A DNA stretch of 64,000 nucleotides from Petunia secreta (GCA_029990175.1 JARKIP010000053.1:13162001-13226000); one strand, 5' to 3'; numbered from the stretch's first letter, positions 10,150 through 21,972 are shown. Translations and numbers: made by a program. Notes: generated by a model from the letters alone, not told the origin.

Positions 10150-11441
10150 CCCTGCGAAGATTCATATCCCAATCGTCAGACCGATGCAAAAGCTTCTTCG
10201 ATGTTCTAAAGCAGAACAAGGAGTTCGAGTGGACTCCCGAATGCCAACAAGAATTGAAGGATCTCAAAAAGTATCTGTCCTATCCACCAATGCTCTCTAC
10301 ACCTCAACACAGGGAGCATCTGCTGATTTATCTGGCAGTATCAGAATCCTCGGTAAGCACAGTACTGGTTCGAGAAGAAAAAGGTAAACAACTTCCCATC
10401 TATTATATTAGCAAAGCTCTAATTGATGCGGAAACACACTACCAACCTTTGGAAAAGTTAGCTTTAGCACTGGTAACTGCTGCTCGTAAGTTGCGCCCTT
10501 ATTTCCAAAGTCATTCAATAGCTGTGGTAACAACCTTTCCTTTGCAAAATGTTTTACACAAACCCAAATTTTCGGGAAGGTTAGTAAAATAGGATATAGA
10601 GTTAAGTGAATTTGATATCACCTATCAATCTAGGGTAGCAATAAAATCACAAGCCCTAGCAGACTTCGTGGCAGATTTTAGCGCTAATATATATCCTGAG
10701 GCAGAAAAGGATGTCGTTCTATATGACAGGTAGGCTCCTGGCGCATGGACCCTATACACTGATGGCTCCTCGAGCGTCAAAGGGTCCGGTCTTGGACTGG
10801 TTCTCATCGCCCCGTCCGGAGAGACCGTCAGGCAGGCCATCAAGTGCCCGTTTATTACTAACAATGAGGCCGAATATGAGGCCGTTATTGCAGGAATGAA
10901 GCTAGCCCGAAGTTATGGAGCAAACATCATCAAGCTTAAGAGTGATTCTCAACTGATAGTCAACCACATGACCGGAGGATTCATTGCACGAGAATCCCGA
11001 ATGCAAGCGTACCTTGCCCGTGTAAAAGAACTTCTGGCCTAGTTTGACGAGTGGGAGGCACTTTAGATTCCACGAGAAGAGAACCATGAAGCCGATGCTC
11101 TTGCGAATCTAGGGTCGGTAGCAGAAATGGGGGCGGCCAGCTCTTCAACTGTCGCTAAACTCCTTTACACGACCATAGACCGGGAAAAGTTCGAAGTCAA
11201 CACCATCAACGCAACTTGGGACTGGCGGAATGAAATCACAAACTATATTCTTCACGGGACTCTGCCCATTGACACAAAAACCGCTCGCAAGCTTAGAATA
11301 AAAGCTGCTCGGTATACAATCATCAACGGCGATCTCTACCGCAAAATGTTTGCAGGACCCCTCGCAAAGTGCCTCGGACCGAATCAAATCAACTATGTGA
11401 TGAGGGAGGTCCATGAAGGCTGTTGTGGCAATCGGGGGTAA
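10143..11441 (+). pseudogene. Tat dual RNase H region (retroviral-type plus archaeal-type)
   Basis: One reading frame runs from 10143 to 11441 with in-frame stops at about 10590, 10731, 11040 and 11064. The first module has the RT-RNase H connection (RRFISQSSDRCKSFFDVLKQ) and a decayed retroviral RNase H (LPIYYISKALIDAE). The second is archaeal-type RNase H with YTDGSSSVKGSGLG, NNEAEYEAVIAGM, LKSDSQLIV and NHEADALANL, which supply the acidic catalytic residues. The second RNase H is diagnostic of the Tat lineage. The frame ends in the integrase zinc region (REVHEGCCGN), where the expected second histidine appears lost. Confidence 0.88.
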
Positions 11442-12075
11442 AGCATTAACTCGTAAGTTGATTCGTGCAAGATAGTATTGGGATAAAATGGAGAAGGATA
11501 CGAACGAGTTTGTCAAAAAATGTAACAAGTGTCAGAGGTTCGCACATCTTCTTCATCAATCGGCAGAACCGCTCCACTCAATAATCTCCCCGTGGCCCTT
11601 CATGAAATGGGGAATGGACATAGTTGGTTCTCTTCCGGCGGCTCCAAGAGGAATGCGCTTCTTGTTGATCATCACCAATTACTTCACCAAATGGGTCGAA
11701 GCGGCAGCATACACTAAGATACGGCAAACGGAGGTCATTGACTTCCTTTGGCGATTTGTCGTGTGTCGCTTTGGAGTGCCTAAGGAAATAGTCATGGACA
11801 GTGATACCTCGTACGGGTAGTCGCCCAGAAAGAACAAATTGAATAATATTACAATCGGGGACTGCACGTACGAAGTTTCCAGGTCGGAGATTTTGTACTG
11901 AGGAAGGTATCACAGAACACACAGGAAGCGAATGCAGGGAAGCTAGGCCTAATTAGGAAGGCCCTTAAAAAGTAATCGCTTCAGTCGGCAAGGGATCTTA
12001 TCGCTTAGCACGGCCAGATGGTTCGATTGTCCCAAACAGTTGGAACGTGATTTACCTCAAGAGGTATCACTTCTG
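11430..12075 (+). pseudogene. Tat integrase remnant with a core deletion
   Basis: Two cysteines of the zinc region (KKCNKCQRF) and the first part of the catalytic core (WGMDIVGSLPAAP, FGVPKEIVMDSD) are readable up to about 11815. A stop at 11818 is followed directly by sequence matching the integrase C-terminus (GD.VLRKVS..T-like, then a GSYRLARPDG-like tail in shifted frames). The segment with the catalytic glutamate is therefore deleted. Decay is by deletion, several stops and frame changes. The pol sequence ends at about 12075. Confidence 0.82.
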
Positions 12076-12913
12076 AGTGGTAAAACGGTTAGTTGTTTTC
12101 ATCCTACCTTTTACTTTTGTGGCAATTCTTACTTTTATTATACTTCTTCTAAATGGTACTAACGGCCTGAACAAGGTCAGATCCGTTTAGCTCAACTAGT
12201 AGAGCTCGAAGTTCTTCAACTTCGCGGCTGTGGGTTCGAATCCCACAACGGACACACTCCTCGTTTGGTTATATGTGTTCTTTTATCTACGACTTACCTT
12301 AACTCTTTTTATATTATCACTTCCCGTGTTCCAACATAAAAATAAGGAGGGTGGTGAGAGGCCCCTGTAGGCTAGATAAGACCTTCATCAAGGCAAAAGA
12401 CCTTGTAAAAAGGCGAGTTTTTCAAAAACTTTTTATGTGACAAGCTTCCACGAAAATAAGAGAAGTCGTTCACAAGGCTAGTGACTCGGCCGGAATTAAG
12501 CGACAACTTTCGACTATCAAGGCGATAAGCAAAGTTGTTCGCAAAGGCCAAAAAATCTATCGACCACGACTCGGTCAGAATAAAAACATCTGCGCAGATT
12601 ACTCACAACTTATGACCTCTTCCTTGGGAAAGGCTAAGTTGAAACATTCGAACAGACTTTTGGAGACCAGAACTTAATAAAGTTCAAACTTCAAAAAGCT
12701 CCCAAATATAAGGCACGAAGGCCACAATACATACAAATGAAAGATCAAAAATTCAGGCTAAATATAGTCATTGGATTAGAAAATATCTAAAGTTATATAT
12801 ACATAATCCTGTAAAAAGATAAAATGCCGAAAACGGCTGACAGAAGTTTTACAGAGTGATCAAAGGCCAAATGGAACCGGCCAAACAAGGATCAGAGAGT
12901 CCCTACTAGACCT
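12076..12913 (+). other. Tat spacer between pol and the antisense gene
   Basis: This 840 bp stretch has no supportable protein frame. It holds the tRNA-Lys-like sequence described separately. The rest is moderately AT-rich, with no clear repeats. Confidence 0.6.
12181..12254 (+). tRNA. tRNA-Lys(CTT)-like sequence, probably a pseudogene
   Basis: The sequence folds into a near-complete cloverleaf. The acceptor stem is ATCCGTT with AACGGAC (first pair A/C mismatched), the D stem GCTC/GAGC, the anticodon stem CGAAG/CTTCG, a five-base variable loop, and a perfect T arm GTGGG-TTCGAAT-CCCAC. Box A (TAGCTCAACTAG) and box B (GGTTCGAAT) are present. The anticodon loop has eight bases (TTCTTCAA) instead of seven. 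Removing one C after CTT would give a lysine-type loop, and the flanking D and T arms resemble plant tRNA-Lys. It lies inside the Tat element, between pol and the antisense gene. It may be a captured tRNA gene or tRNA-derived SINE head. The odd loop and mismatch argue against a working tRNA. Confidence 0.72.
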
Positions 12914-15734
12914 CTATCCACAACCAACTAATCCGGCTCTCGCCAGATGTACAAACTTGCAACTCAATAAATTTTTGGGGCTACGACCAGAACTCAACGC
13001 GCCAGCTCTGTCGATTCTGTCATCGTCCCCCGAATTCTCGCCGTCATCTTCATCTTCATCCTCATCTTCACCTTCAGACTCCTCAGGAGAAAGATTCAGT
13101 ATTTGACTTACTCCGCGAACAGTGCTCTTTGTCTTCTGCAACATCTCCTCGACGTTGATCTACTTAGCCTGGACCTGCCCGAGCAGTGAACGCTTAGCCT
13201 CGAGCACAGCAAGCTTTGCCTTGATTTCAGATTGATCACGAAGGTTTGCCAAGTCCTTAGATAACGCGATTTGAGCACTCATCGACTGGGCAACCTGATC
13301 CTTAGCAGCTTGAAGCTCGGCTCTGGCCCTAGCGGACTCTTCATTAGCTCTTTGCAGATCCATCTCAAGAAACCTACGCTCATCGAGAGCTCTGTTCAAT
13401 GAAGCCTTACATTCTTCGAGCAGAATCTCTAGACCCTGGGCAGATTGTGCGAACCCTTCTTTCTGGTCCTTCTCCTTGGTGAGTTCGTTAATCCGCTCAA
13501 TTCGCTCATTGTTAACTTCGGATAATCGATTAACTTCACCCCAAGGAGACCACACTGCTCTACCATAATCTTGTTCTCCTTCAGAGCATCCAACAACTCT
13601 TTTTTTACCTCGAGTACTTGATCGACGTTGTTGATCCTGGAGTGGAACATGAACTCGGCAGACATCATGCTTGACTGGAGAAACAAAATAAGCAAAAGTT
13701 AGAAATCTGAAGTCAAAATTACTTCCAATACAAGCGGTAAACACTTACCCGGGCAGAATCGGCAGCAATGGTAAAAGCCAACTCCTCATCACTCATTTCC
13801 CTCATTATCCACTCCTCTCGGGGACCAATAAGTGATGAGACAACATTGGCTAAATTTCCCGGCCTGGATATGAAGTTGACGTCAGGGGCTAGCCTCATGG
13901 TATGCTTCCTCTCGCAGAACTTGGGTTCCAAGCCTGTTCTGAGGGGTAGTTTGGACCAAATTTGTAGCGCACACCCCTGATGTCCTTCAATCCGGTCTGA
14001 CCGTTGATGACTGACCGCTAGATAAGCCTTGTTGTTGATAATTCAGAGTCACCCTCCGCTCCAGGATCTATCGTGAAGCACTCGTGAACAACAACAGGCG
14101 TTGCTCCCTCAGTGGTCACATTTTCCAGGTCCTCGAAACGAAAACACGAGGACCTCGGCCACCATCTTGAGGAACCTCTTCTCTTATCTCTTCTTCTTCT
14201 TCTTCTTCACCCACTTTCCTTTTCCCTTTGTCCACACGGGAAGGAGCCGCCTTCACCCCGTCATCAACTCGGGGACTCCTCTCCGGAGTACGGGCAGCTT
14301 CCTCTTCAACTTTCCTCTTATCGCTCCGGAGATAGGGTTTTCGCACAAAGGGGTTCATTAGTTTCAGTCTCAGTATCTGAAACATCAATCACCACCCTGT
14401 CTGAACCCTCTCCCCGTGCAGACTCGGGGACTTCGGTAGTGGTCTTGATATTCTTTTCTGCAGACTCTGGTACATTGACTTTGGGCGAGGACTCACCTCC
14501 AGCAGTTGAGGTTTGCCCAGCAGCAATGGAAGTCTTACGTGCAGACTTCTTCCGTGCTCCGCCCTCACCTTGGCTCTTCTTCTTCCTCTTCAAAGAACCA
14601 AGGCCACTGGATAAGAGCTCCTCGCCACCTTCCCTGCCGTGCAGTGCCTCCACCGAAGCCAGTAAAGATGCAACTTCAGCATCAGGATCAGCAGCAGACC
14701 CAGTAGGCACGGCCTGAGAAGGAGGAGCAGGGAAAAAATCCCCCTTAGTGCCCAGACCTGCAAAAGGCAGAATGGTCAGACACGGAGAAACTACAAAGGA
14801 AAGAAATGGCTACAACAGCAGAAAATTCTCACCGTGAGTCTTCACGGTCAAATTCTTCTGCGCAGCAAAGTACGCCCATTCTCTTTTCTCAGGAGAAAAC
14901 TCCTTCAAAATCGCCTCAACCCACACCGTCAGCTCATCAACTGATATGAGCCTGTCGTAGGGTCGCTTGGCAGCTGCAAAGAGGAGTCAAAGGAATAAAC
15001 AAACAAAAAGAGAAAAAGAAGCACGAAAAATTCAAAATAATACTCAGGGACTTACGCTTCTTCTTACAAACCTCAGGAAGAAAAGTCTTGGAGTTGAAGG
15101 TCAGAGCCTGGGTGCGCACGAACACATACCGGTGTAACCAGCCCCGGTCGCTTGTGTCCTCGGAGCTGCGCACCAAGCCCTTGCTCCCGCGCATCCTGAC
15201 TTTTACAAAGCCGTCTTTAAAAATTTGTATACTATACAAAGAAATATATTCAAAAACTTGGTCGGTTTCTGCCGCAAACCAATCCAAGAGTGTAACTATT
15301 CTATACACGCTGGGGCACAGCTGCCCCGGGCAGAATAGATAATCCCTGCAGAGCCTCTCGAGCACAGGATGCAGGGGTAGTTTACATCCAACTGTAAAAG
15401 GGTAGGTGCTCATAGCTGTCCACCCAACCCTATGTGAAGTAATGTTCTCCTCTTTGGAGACCGGCAAGAGGGGAATATTTGCATCCCAATTGCAGTCTGC
15501 CCTAACCCGAGGGATCATCTCCGATGTGATCCCGGATTTGAATCTATACGCCGGCCAGTTGCGTCTATCTCCATGATTGCTGGAAGCTTTAATGTTGCAA
15601 TCCTTTTCCAGTTCACCCCACTTCTTAGGGATGATCTCCGCAGCAGCGGCCTGAGTAGCCCTAGGCCTGGGGGTGGCTGCAGAAGAACTACCAGCTACAT
15701 CCATATTTTGGTTTCTCCTAACTTTTGAAGACAT
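12914..15734 (-). pseudogene. Antisense extra gene (aORF) of the Tat element, four exons
   Basis: On the minus strand an ATG at 15734 opens a gene with three introns bounded by GT-AG. Exons are 15734-15056, 14973-14833, 14757-13749 and 13674-12914; the first two junctions keep an uninterrupted frame and the third is phase 0. Exon 1 encodes a globular region (HRVGWTAMSTYPFTVG, LLDWFAAETDQVFEYI). Exon 3 encodes a Lys/Glu-rich low-complexity region. Exon 4 encodes a coiled coil of about 120 residues and an acidic tail (EGEDEDEDEDDGENSGDD). Decay is clear: apparent frameshifts near 14350, 14131, 14040 and 13550 and an in-frame TAG at 13160. Antisense extra ORFs are a documented Tat feature of unknown function. 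The protein family is not otherwise recognised. Confidence 0.8.
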
Positions 15735-15850
15735 AATTCCAGAAGAGTTGAGAAATTCGAAAGAAAAGTTGAAATATATTCAAAGAATTCTCAAGATTTA
15801 GAAGGAAGAAAATGAAAGCAAGTAAAAATGTTTCTTACTCAACAAACCTC

Positions 15851-15858
15851 TATTTATA
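15851..15858 (-). promoter_or_regulatory. TATA box of the Tat antisense gene
   Basis: On the minus strand CATATAAATAGAGG lies about 117 bp upstream of the ATG at 15734, a good distance for a plant TATA box with a leader of about 85 bases. It suggests that the antisense gene had its own promoter inside the retrotransposon, facing away from the 3' LTR. Confidence 0.6.
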
Positions 15859-16283
15859 TGAGCAAAGATCCGGCCCATAAAGTTCCCGCAAGACACGTGG
15901 AGATTATCAAAGAGGCCACGATCAGATCCAACCGTCAAAAGAGGAAGTAGGTTTCACCAACTTTTAAAGTATCATCATTACCCTGAAGTGCAGCGGTCAC
16001 CTCGCGATCAACAGTCGATGTGTGCACGTGATTGAGGTGGTTAAAATCATTATTTTTACCCTTGGGACGCGCAGTAGTCACTTCAAAGCAGGCTACAGAC
16101 GCAGAGGTGTGCCAGCTGCAGTTACTTTTTTATACGGCGCATTTAATGCACACGTCATGGGAATTTGTCACGTAGCTGATAAGATACGTACGTCACTCAA
16201 CTTCGTCATACAAAGATTGGACTTTGCAAAATGAAGACTCCCGCCAAAACTCACATCCACTCCTCGAGCAGAAACTCTGCCCG
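15859..16283. other. Upstream region of the antisense gene, no gene
   Basis: This is noncoding sequence between the antisense gene promoter and the polypurine tract. I see no tandem repeat and no supportable frame. Confidence 0.5.
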
Positions 16284-16301
16284 AGAAGTGCGGGGACTAT
16301 C
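16284..16301 (+). promoter_or_regulatory. Polypurine tract of the Tat element
   Basis: AGAAGTGCGGGGACTATC immediately precedes the TG of the LTR at 16302. Its purine core is AGAAG...GGGGA. It would prime plus-strand synthesis and sets the 3' LTR boundary. Confidence 0.65.
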
Positions 16302-17000
16302 TGTATTGGATAAAAACTAGTATCGTCTAAAGAGGTTACACGTGTCTGCCACGTGGCACGGACAGAGATTCACCCGGACAGACATCCAATGGACAGATAA
16401 CCAGCCAGGTGGTTATCACGAGCAGCAGCAATGTAACGCCTCATCAGTCAACACGATCTGAATGAGCAATTATTAACTTGATCATGTGCGATTACCCAAT
16501 GAATGGTCATAAGGCCAGTTATTACAATCCAGCGGTTACATATCCAACGGATACGTGTCCAGCGGTTACAATACTCAACGAATGCCTATCAGACCTATAC
16601 ATAGCATCGTTCTAAGCCATTGTAACATAACTTTACTTCCTGTCTACAACATCAATAAGAATATTCTCTCTTATTCTTGCTCAAACATTGTTCTTTGCTT
16701 ACATTCGTTGTATACTTTGCTCTCTAATCTCCTAGTACGATCAGTAAGGAGGAACTCTCACCGGGATCAAGCGATCCGACACGGTTACCTCTACTCATTT
16801 TGTTAACACTTTAATTCTACTTATTTCTGGTTATATCTTATTTCCATATTGTTATTCATAATTGTTGGAAATCACGAATATATTGGTAATCTAGCATTTA
16901 ACGCAATTCGTCATTTGAACTCTTAATCTAAATTATTGATCGTGACTCCACAAATACAAATTTAATTGTTAATGGCCTAAAATCGGATCTAGGTTAAACA
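16302..17000 (+). repeat. 3' LTR of the Tat element (right end approximate)
   Basis: The LTR begins TGTATTGGATAAAAACTAG next to the polypurine tract. A transcription and polyadenylation region is plausible around 16600-16800 (CTATACATAGC, then T-rich sequence). The right end is placed at AGGTTAAACA near 17000, but alternatives ending in CA at 17007 or 17010 cannot be excluded because the partner LTR lies outside the window. Confidence 0.6.
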
Positions 17001-18482
17001 AGTATCAGCATTAGTTTCATTAGACTAGAAAATTTAGGATTTTCGGCCTTAGAAGCTGCCTGGTAGTTCTCTTGTCACAAGCAAATTTGCAATTTTGAGT
17101 TGCTTTACTTTCGTATCCTCTCTAGCTTATGAATTTCACTTTTAACCCTTACAACAAATTATTGAAATTATTTGCAGATTTCAGATTTGATTTACCCCTT
17201 TTACAAATTATTGAAATTATTAAAAATAATATTTTTATTCTTTCTATTTTCATAACACGACAGCAAAAACAAAATATGCAAAATGTGTACACAAGAGATA
17301 ATGTAATGGCTCTTTTGGGCCTTTACACGGCTATATTTCATTCTAAAAGCAACAGTAACTTGGCACAATATGTAAAGATCAAAAAATTGTAGAACGAACT
17401 TTCTAGGTGTAGCAATAAAGAACAACCAAGCCAAAGATCAGTACCAAACCCAACTAACACTCGTAAAGAAACAAACACTGAAATCCCAAGCTCAAACACA
17501 CAAACCAACTAAAAAATATACTCCTTTATCTCTGCTTTTCTTTGCTTTTGTTTTTTTTTTTTTTCTTTTACCTATTTTTTTCTACTTACTAACTCTCTAT
17601 TTTTTGCTCTCAAAATTTTCATATTTGCTTGTGTTGTGTTGTTATGCCTAAGACTTGGTAGTTGATGGATCCCAAATGAGAATAAAACCCTCTTTTTTAT
17701 AGACTAAAGGTGGAGTGAAAGCTTGTAGAAAGTACAACCCCCTCTACTTGAGTACATGTAAAATCCCACATTTCTAGTAGCATTTTTTATAGGGATTTTT
17801 ACCCCACATAACTATTTCCAACCCTTATCCACTTTTTGTAACCATATTTTGTCGTTCTTTCTTTTCCTAGCATATTTATTAAATATATTGATATAAATAT
17901 TTAAAAAATATAGAAAAAATATATATACCCTTATCCCCAAATAAATAATTACTCTAACCAAACTTACACTTTAGCAAAACTAGACAAAGTCACACGACAT
18001 TAAACACCAGAACATACCAGCTTATGCTTAACCAAAACGGAACGATCTAGGGAAACTTTCATTCAGAATCATGAATTCTTCCAGCTTGTGGTGCATATAT
18101 GAGATTAAACATTGGAGAATAACTAGATCATATAGCTTTAACCCACTCCACTTTAGGCTCATGATAAAAAAGCCTTGAAACGGGGAGGCTAAAGGCCGAT
18201 CTCCCTTGGCATAGAAATAAAAGGGAAAGACTTAACTGGTGAAAAGTTTTAAGTCATTGTTTTGTTAGATCTAAGCCAAACGAAGATGATTTTGGGGAAA
18301 AGAGTTGTAGAAATTGAAAGAGGAGGTCAAAAAGAGTTGGGACATATATTTAGCATTTTATCCAGTAGCCGGGCAGCGACGGTTGACGGCGGACCGCCGG
18401 TGGAGACACGACGGTGTATGGTTGCGGCATTCTTTCTGGTGGAGCATGTGAATTTTGGTAGGGTTCCTAAGCCTTGAGAGAC
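17001..18482. other. AT-rich intergenic DNA, no supportable gene
   Basis: No frame here has family resemblance. There is a 19 bp duplicated motif (ACAAATTATTGAAATTATT at about 17151 and 17204), a T run near 17551, and a short GC-rich patch (18365-18420) inside a 71-codon frame at 18262-18477. I cannot tell whether that frame is the edge of a real gene or chance. Confidence 0.5.
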
Positions 18483-19506
18483 TTAGGCCCTATTTGTTTG
18501 CACTTAATGGGCTCTGAATCTGAATATATCAAATCTCAGCCAATTAAGTGTGTTTGTTTTTTCAGTTTTAAAATCTCTTAATACAACTTAATGCCTCTGC
18601 TCCATTCAGAAGTGCCACAAAGTCTGTATCCATTCAGAGGCAAAAAAAGAAACACGCCTCCTTTCTCGGAGCAAAATCACGTCCTTTTTCTTTGGAAAAA
18701 AACTTCACTGCTTCTCATATTCTTTATCAAACAATCAAACACAGGCAACATCAACAAATCTTCTCATCTCAACAAATCTTCTCCTTTTTGCATCACTGGG
18801 TATGCTGTAATGGGGTCTTGACTCTATTATTTCAATGATAATTTTGAGTCTTGAGATTGGGGTTTTGAAAATACCCTTTTGAAGTATGATTTTTGAAAAC
18901 ACTAACTATTAAATTTGCAGTAAGAAATTTATGGTTATAGAGTTGAAAGTAAATGTTACATGGTTATTCGCTCGTTGTTCACATCTAGGCAAATCACTTG
19001 TAGTTACAAGGATTGCTGTATTGTTGGCAGAATTAAGATTAGAGAAATTTTAGCTTAGTTGCCAATCCCTACTTTTATTCTCTTCTCTTTGTCTTTCGTT
19101 TTTTCATGTTGGATCGAATATATGCAATTTTGTAGAAGACACAAAAAGATAAAAAGTTAAGAAAGAATAATTTTTCAGCAATTAAATTTGTCAATATTAT
19201 GTCCAATGAGGTATTCTGGAACTTTGCAGGCCAAAGTTATGCAGGTAAAACATTTCTACCAATAAATACTAATTTTTATTTTGTTTAAATGATTTTCTCT
19301 AATATTTTATTGATATAATGTTAGAATATATATTATTTGAATTGTATATATATTAAATTAAAAACATAATTAATTATGAACATTCATATATTGGAAAAAC
19401 AAACGGTCATAATTGTTTATCATTCAAATTCAAAGACAACATCTTAATATCAGTTGTGCATTAATATTCAGAAGTTTTAATCTTAATAAAAACAAATGAT
19501 CCCTTA
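18483..19506. mobile_element. hAT-like non-autonomous element A
   Basis: The left end TTAGGCCCTATTTGTTTGCA is followed by TCTGAATCTGAAT. The right end reads TAATAAAAACAAATGATCCC then TTA. Both ends follow a TAGG(G/C)CC.ATTTGTTT design with TCTGAAT inside. No transposase frame is present. No clean 8 bp target duplication was found, so the exact unit is uncertain. Confidence 0.55.
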
Positions 19507-19531
19507 GGTTGTATGGAAAAAGTGAGGAGCC

Positions 19532-20369
19532 TAAGGGGCCATTTGTTTTTATTAAGATTAAGACGTCTGAATCTGAATGTATATCTGAATATTAAGATGT
19601 TGTAACTGAATCTGAATACTGAATCATTAAGATTGTTTGTTTTTTTATCTGAATAAATATCATTTACCTATTTAATATATAAATTATATAATTCAAATAA
19701 TAAATTACCAAAATAGTACTAGTAATAATATTTCTTCTTACTGATTTTTGCTTTCTTCTTTATTTCTACTCTAATTTATTTTCTCCTATTTTTATTATTA
19801 TGGGATATTATCCTATGCATACAATTTTCTCGAAACATCACATGCCTTTCGTTTTATGGGACTAGGATAGATTCCACCTCATAATTTTAAAAGTTGAACT
19901 CTTATGTTGAATTATTAATTGAAGTATTGTGTCACCTGTATTGATTTATATATTAGGAAAATAGTGAAGGATGCGATACTAGAAACAAGAATACTTATGC
20001 TTTTGTGCAAACAGAAAAATGAATTATGAACTAGGTAAGGACACCTGTAAGTTTTTGAAATATTTACTGTTGAAGATGAAAAAGTTGACTAATCCTTTGG
20101 CTTTTGATAAACGAAGAGAGGTGAGAAAAGTTTTTGGAGAAAAGAAACAAAAACGATGCGTGAAAGTTTGAAATGTAGTTCCGAGAAAAATGCCGTGTTT
20201 TTTAAATGACTCTGAATTCCTTACAGAACCTACTACACATCTGATTCGGGCAGACCTTATTGAGATGTATTAAGTGATGGGATGTTAGGAAAAACAAATG
20301 CATTTAATGGGTAGTTATTTGAATTATTCAGATTCAGACCCCGGTTAAGTGCAAACAAATGAGGCCTAA
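19532..20369. mobile_element. hAT-like non-autonomous element B, adjacent to A
   Basis: The left end TAAGGGGCCATTTGTTTTTA mirrors the right end of element A. The right end (20345-20369) mirrors the left end of element A (18483-18507) with two mismatches in 25 bases. The whole 1.9 kb is thus a mirror pair: outer ends pair with each other, and inner ends (19437-19506 with 19532-19602) pair across a 25 bp gap. No coding sequence is seen. Confidence 0.55.
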
Positions 20370-20460
20370 GGCTTATATATGTTGGAGAAAATGGGTCGTG
20401 GGCTGAATCAGGTAATGGTCTATTCAGGTCAGAATGTGGGCTTTAGCTTCTTTTTTCTTT

Positions 20461-20976
20461 GGGAAATTTACGCCCCATGAACGTTGACCAAGAATAATTA
20501 CTTTTTCTGTACACCTTTTCTCGTTTCTTTCTTTCCATATACATTTTACCCTTTTAAATATATTTTAAATATGTATTTAATATTTTAAATATTATTGATA
20601 TATATTTAATATTTTAAATATATATTTAATATATTAATATTATTGATATTTAATATATTTAATATTATTGATATATTTAATATTATTGATATTTCATATT
20701 TTAAATATATATATTTAATATTAATATTATTGATATATATTTAATATTTTAAATATTATTATGTTGATAGGACTATTATTAAGCCTAAAATCATGCAACT
20801 ACCATATTTAATGGTAATCTATTTTTTTTTACCATTAATTGTTTCCTTTAGTTAAGGAAGTTAAATATCATACTATTAAATATTAATATTAATATTAAGA
20901 AATATATTTAATATGTATTAAATTTTTTAATACAAAAAGTTATACCTAAAAGTAATTATTTCTTAATGGGCGGATA
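20461..20976. repeat. Left arm of a 520 bp inverted repeat pair (AT-rich MITE-like)
   Basis: This 516 bp segment is inverted with respect to 23459-23980. Shared landmarks are GGGAAAT at the outer edge, CCCATGAACGT, AAGAATAATTA, a CTGTACACCTTTTC block, a long TTTAAATATT-rich core and AGAAATAATTACTTTTAGG at the inner edge. Outer and inner ends of one arm also resemble each other in inverse (AATAATTACTTTT), so each arm may be a MITE. No frame is present. Confidence 0.7.
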
Positions 20977-21239
20977 TATATGTAAAGAGCCCTTTTTCTT
21001 TTCGTTTATCTGTTGTAAAATGGTCCAAGTAGCAATAACATTAACAACTTCCTGATTAATTAAATTAAAAAAAATAAAAACAACACTCATAAAATTACAA
21101 GAAAATAAATTAATTCTCATAACAATATAGAGTAAACATACTCACGAATAGTTCCATTTTTTTGGGAGTTTTATTGATATTTCCTCCTAAAAATAAGTGA
21201 TAAAAAATAGGCGAAAATCCTAGAGAAATTGACATAATA
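20977..21239. other. AT-rich gap before the copia remnant
   Basis: No gene or repeat is recognisable in this 263 bp. It is A/T-rich with a short AAATTAAAAAAAATAAAAAC stretch. Confidence 0.4.
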
Positions 21240-21777
21240 TTTCAAGTAATTTGAAATTACGTGACAAATTTAGCTGATGACAGTTACTTGTGAGGATTGC
21301 GGTTGTAAGGGTCATTTGAAAAAAGAACGTTATAGAACAATTGATTTCCACCGAAGTTTAAGAGTAAAAGAAAAAAGATTATGATTCAGCCACGAAAGAG
21401 GTCATTTATTAACACCACAACGGAAGAAGAGGCTCATATGTACATAGAGCGGAAGCAGAGTGGTCCATTCACAGAGAGTGAATACAATAAACTGAGAACT
21501 ATGATGAAAATTCCGCTCAGGTACAAGCAGAGTGTTCTATTAACATGGCAGGTATTGATACTTTACAACTAATGTATCAATATGCAATTGAATAGTGGAT
21601 TATGGAGCTTCACATCAAATTATATCCTATAAAGAAGCATTACAAAATGTTAGAAACATCAATATTTATGATAGTAATGGAGTACAACTACCAACTGGAA
21701 GTAGAGCACATATACCTCATTCAGGGACTACACTAGTGTTAGGAACTTCAAATTCAATATGTTGTCAGTATCAAAGC

Positions 21778-21972
21778 CAGAGGCGGACTTACGTCCTCTT
21801 TTCGGGTGCATCGGCACTCATTAACTTTGCTAAATATTTGTTATATATAGGTATAATTGTATAAATATGTCAAAAATCGAATATAACTATTATTTGGCAC
21901 CCATAGTAACTAGTATGTCTATGTTAAATTTTATAATGTCCCCACCGTGCTCAAATCCTAGGTCCGCCTCTG
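21778..21972. mobile_element. hAT-type MITE with perfect 8 bp target duplication
   Basis: This 195 bp element has 11 bp terminal inverted repeats CAGAGGCGGAC / GTCCGCCTCTG. It is flanked by identical 8 bp copies ATCAAAGC at 21770-21777 and 21973-21980. The CAGAGGCGGA-like end and the 8 bp duplication are typical of hAT elements. It interrupts the copia protease region. Confidence 0.9.

Larger units (their letters stand above)
8463..17000 (+). mobile_element. Decayed Tat-type Ty3/gypsy element, 5' part beyond the nested Athila copy
   Basis: The plus strand shows protease, RT, RNase H, a second (archaeal-type) RNase H and integrase fragments, followed by a long spacer, an antisense extra gene, a polypurine tract and an LTR. 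A second RNase H plus an antisense extra ORF between pol and the 3' LTR is a known feature of the Tat lineage. Gag and the 5' LTR are absent because the Athila element interrupts the copy at 8463; they should lie left of the window. Many stops, frameshifts and deletions make it non-functional and older than the Athila insertion. Confidence 0.85.

Noticed and set aside
14101..14717. Plus-strand frames opposite the Tat antisense gene
   Set aside because: Ser/Pro-rich shadows of the Lys/Glu-rich antisense exon; the spliced minus-strand model explains the sequence better.
18262..18477. 71-codon frame with a GC-rich patch as a host gene
   Set aside because: Too short, no motif and no flanking exon signals; left as undetermined intergenic sequence.
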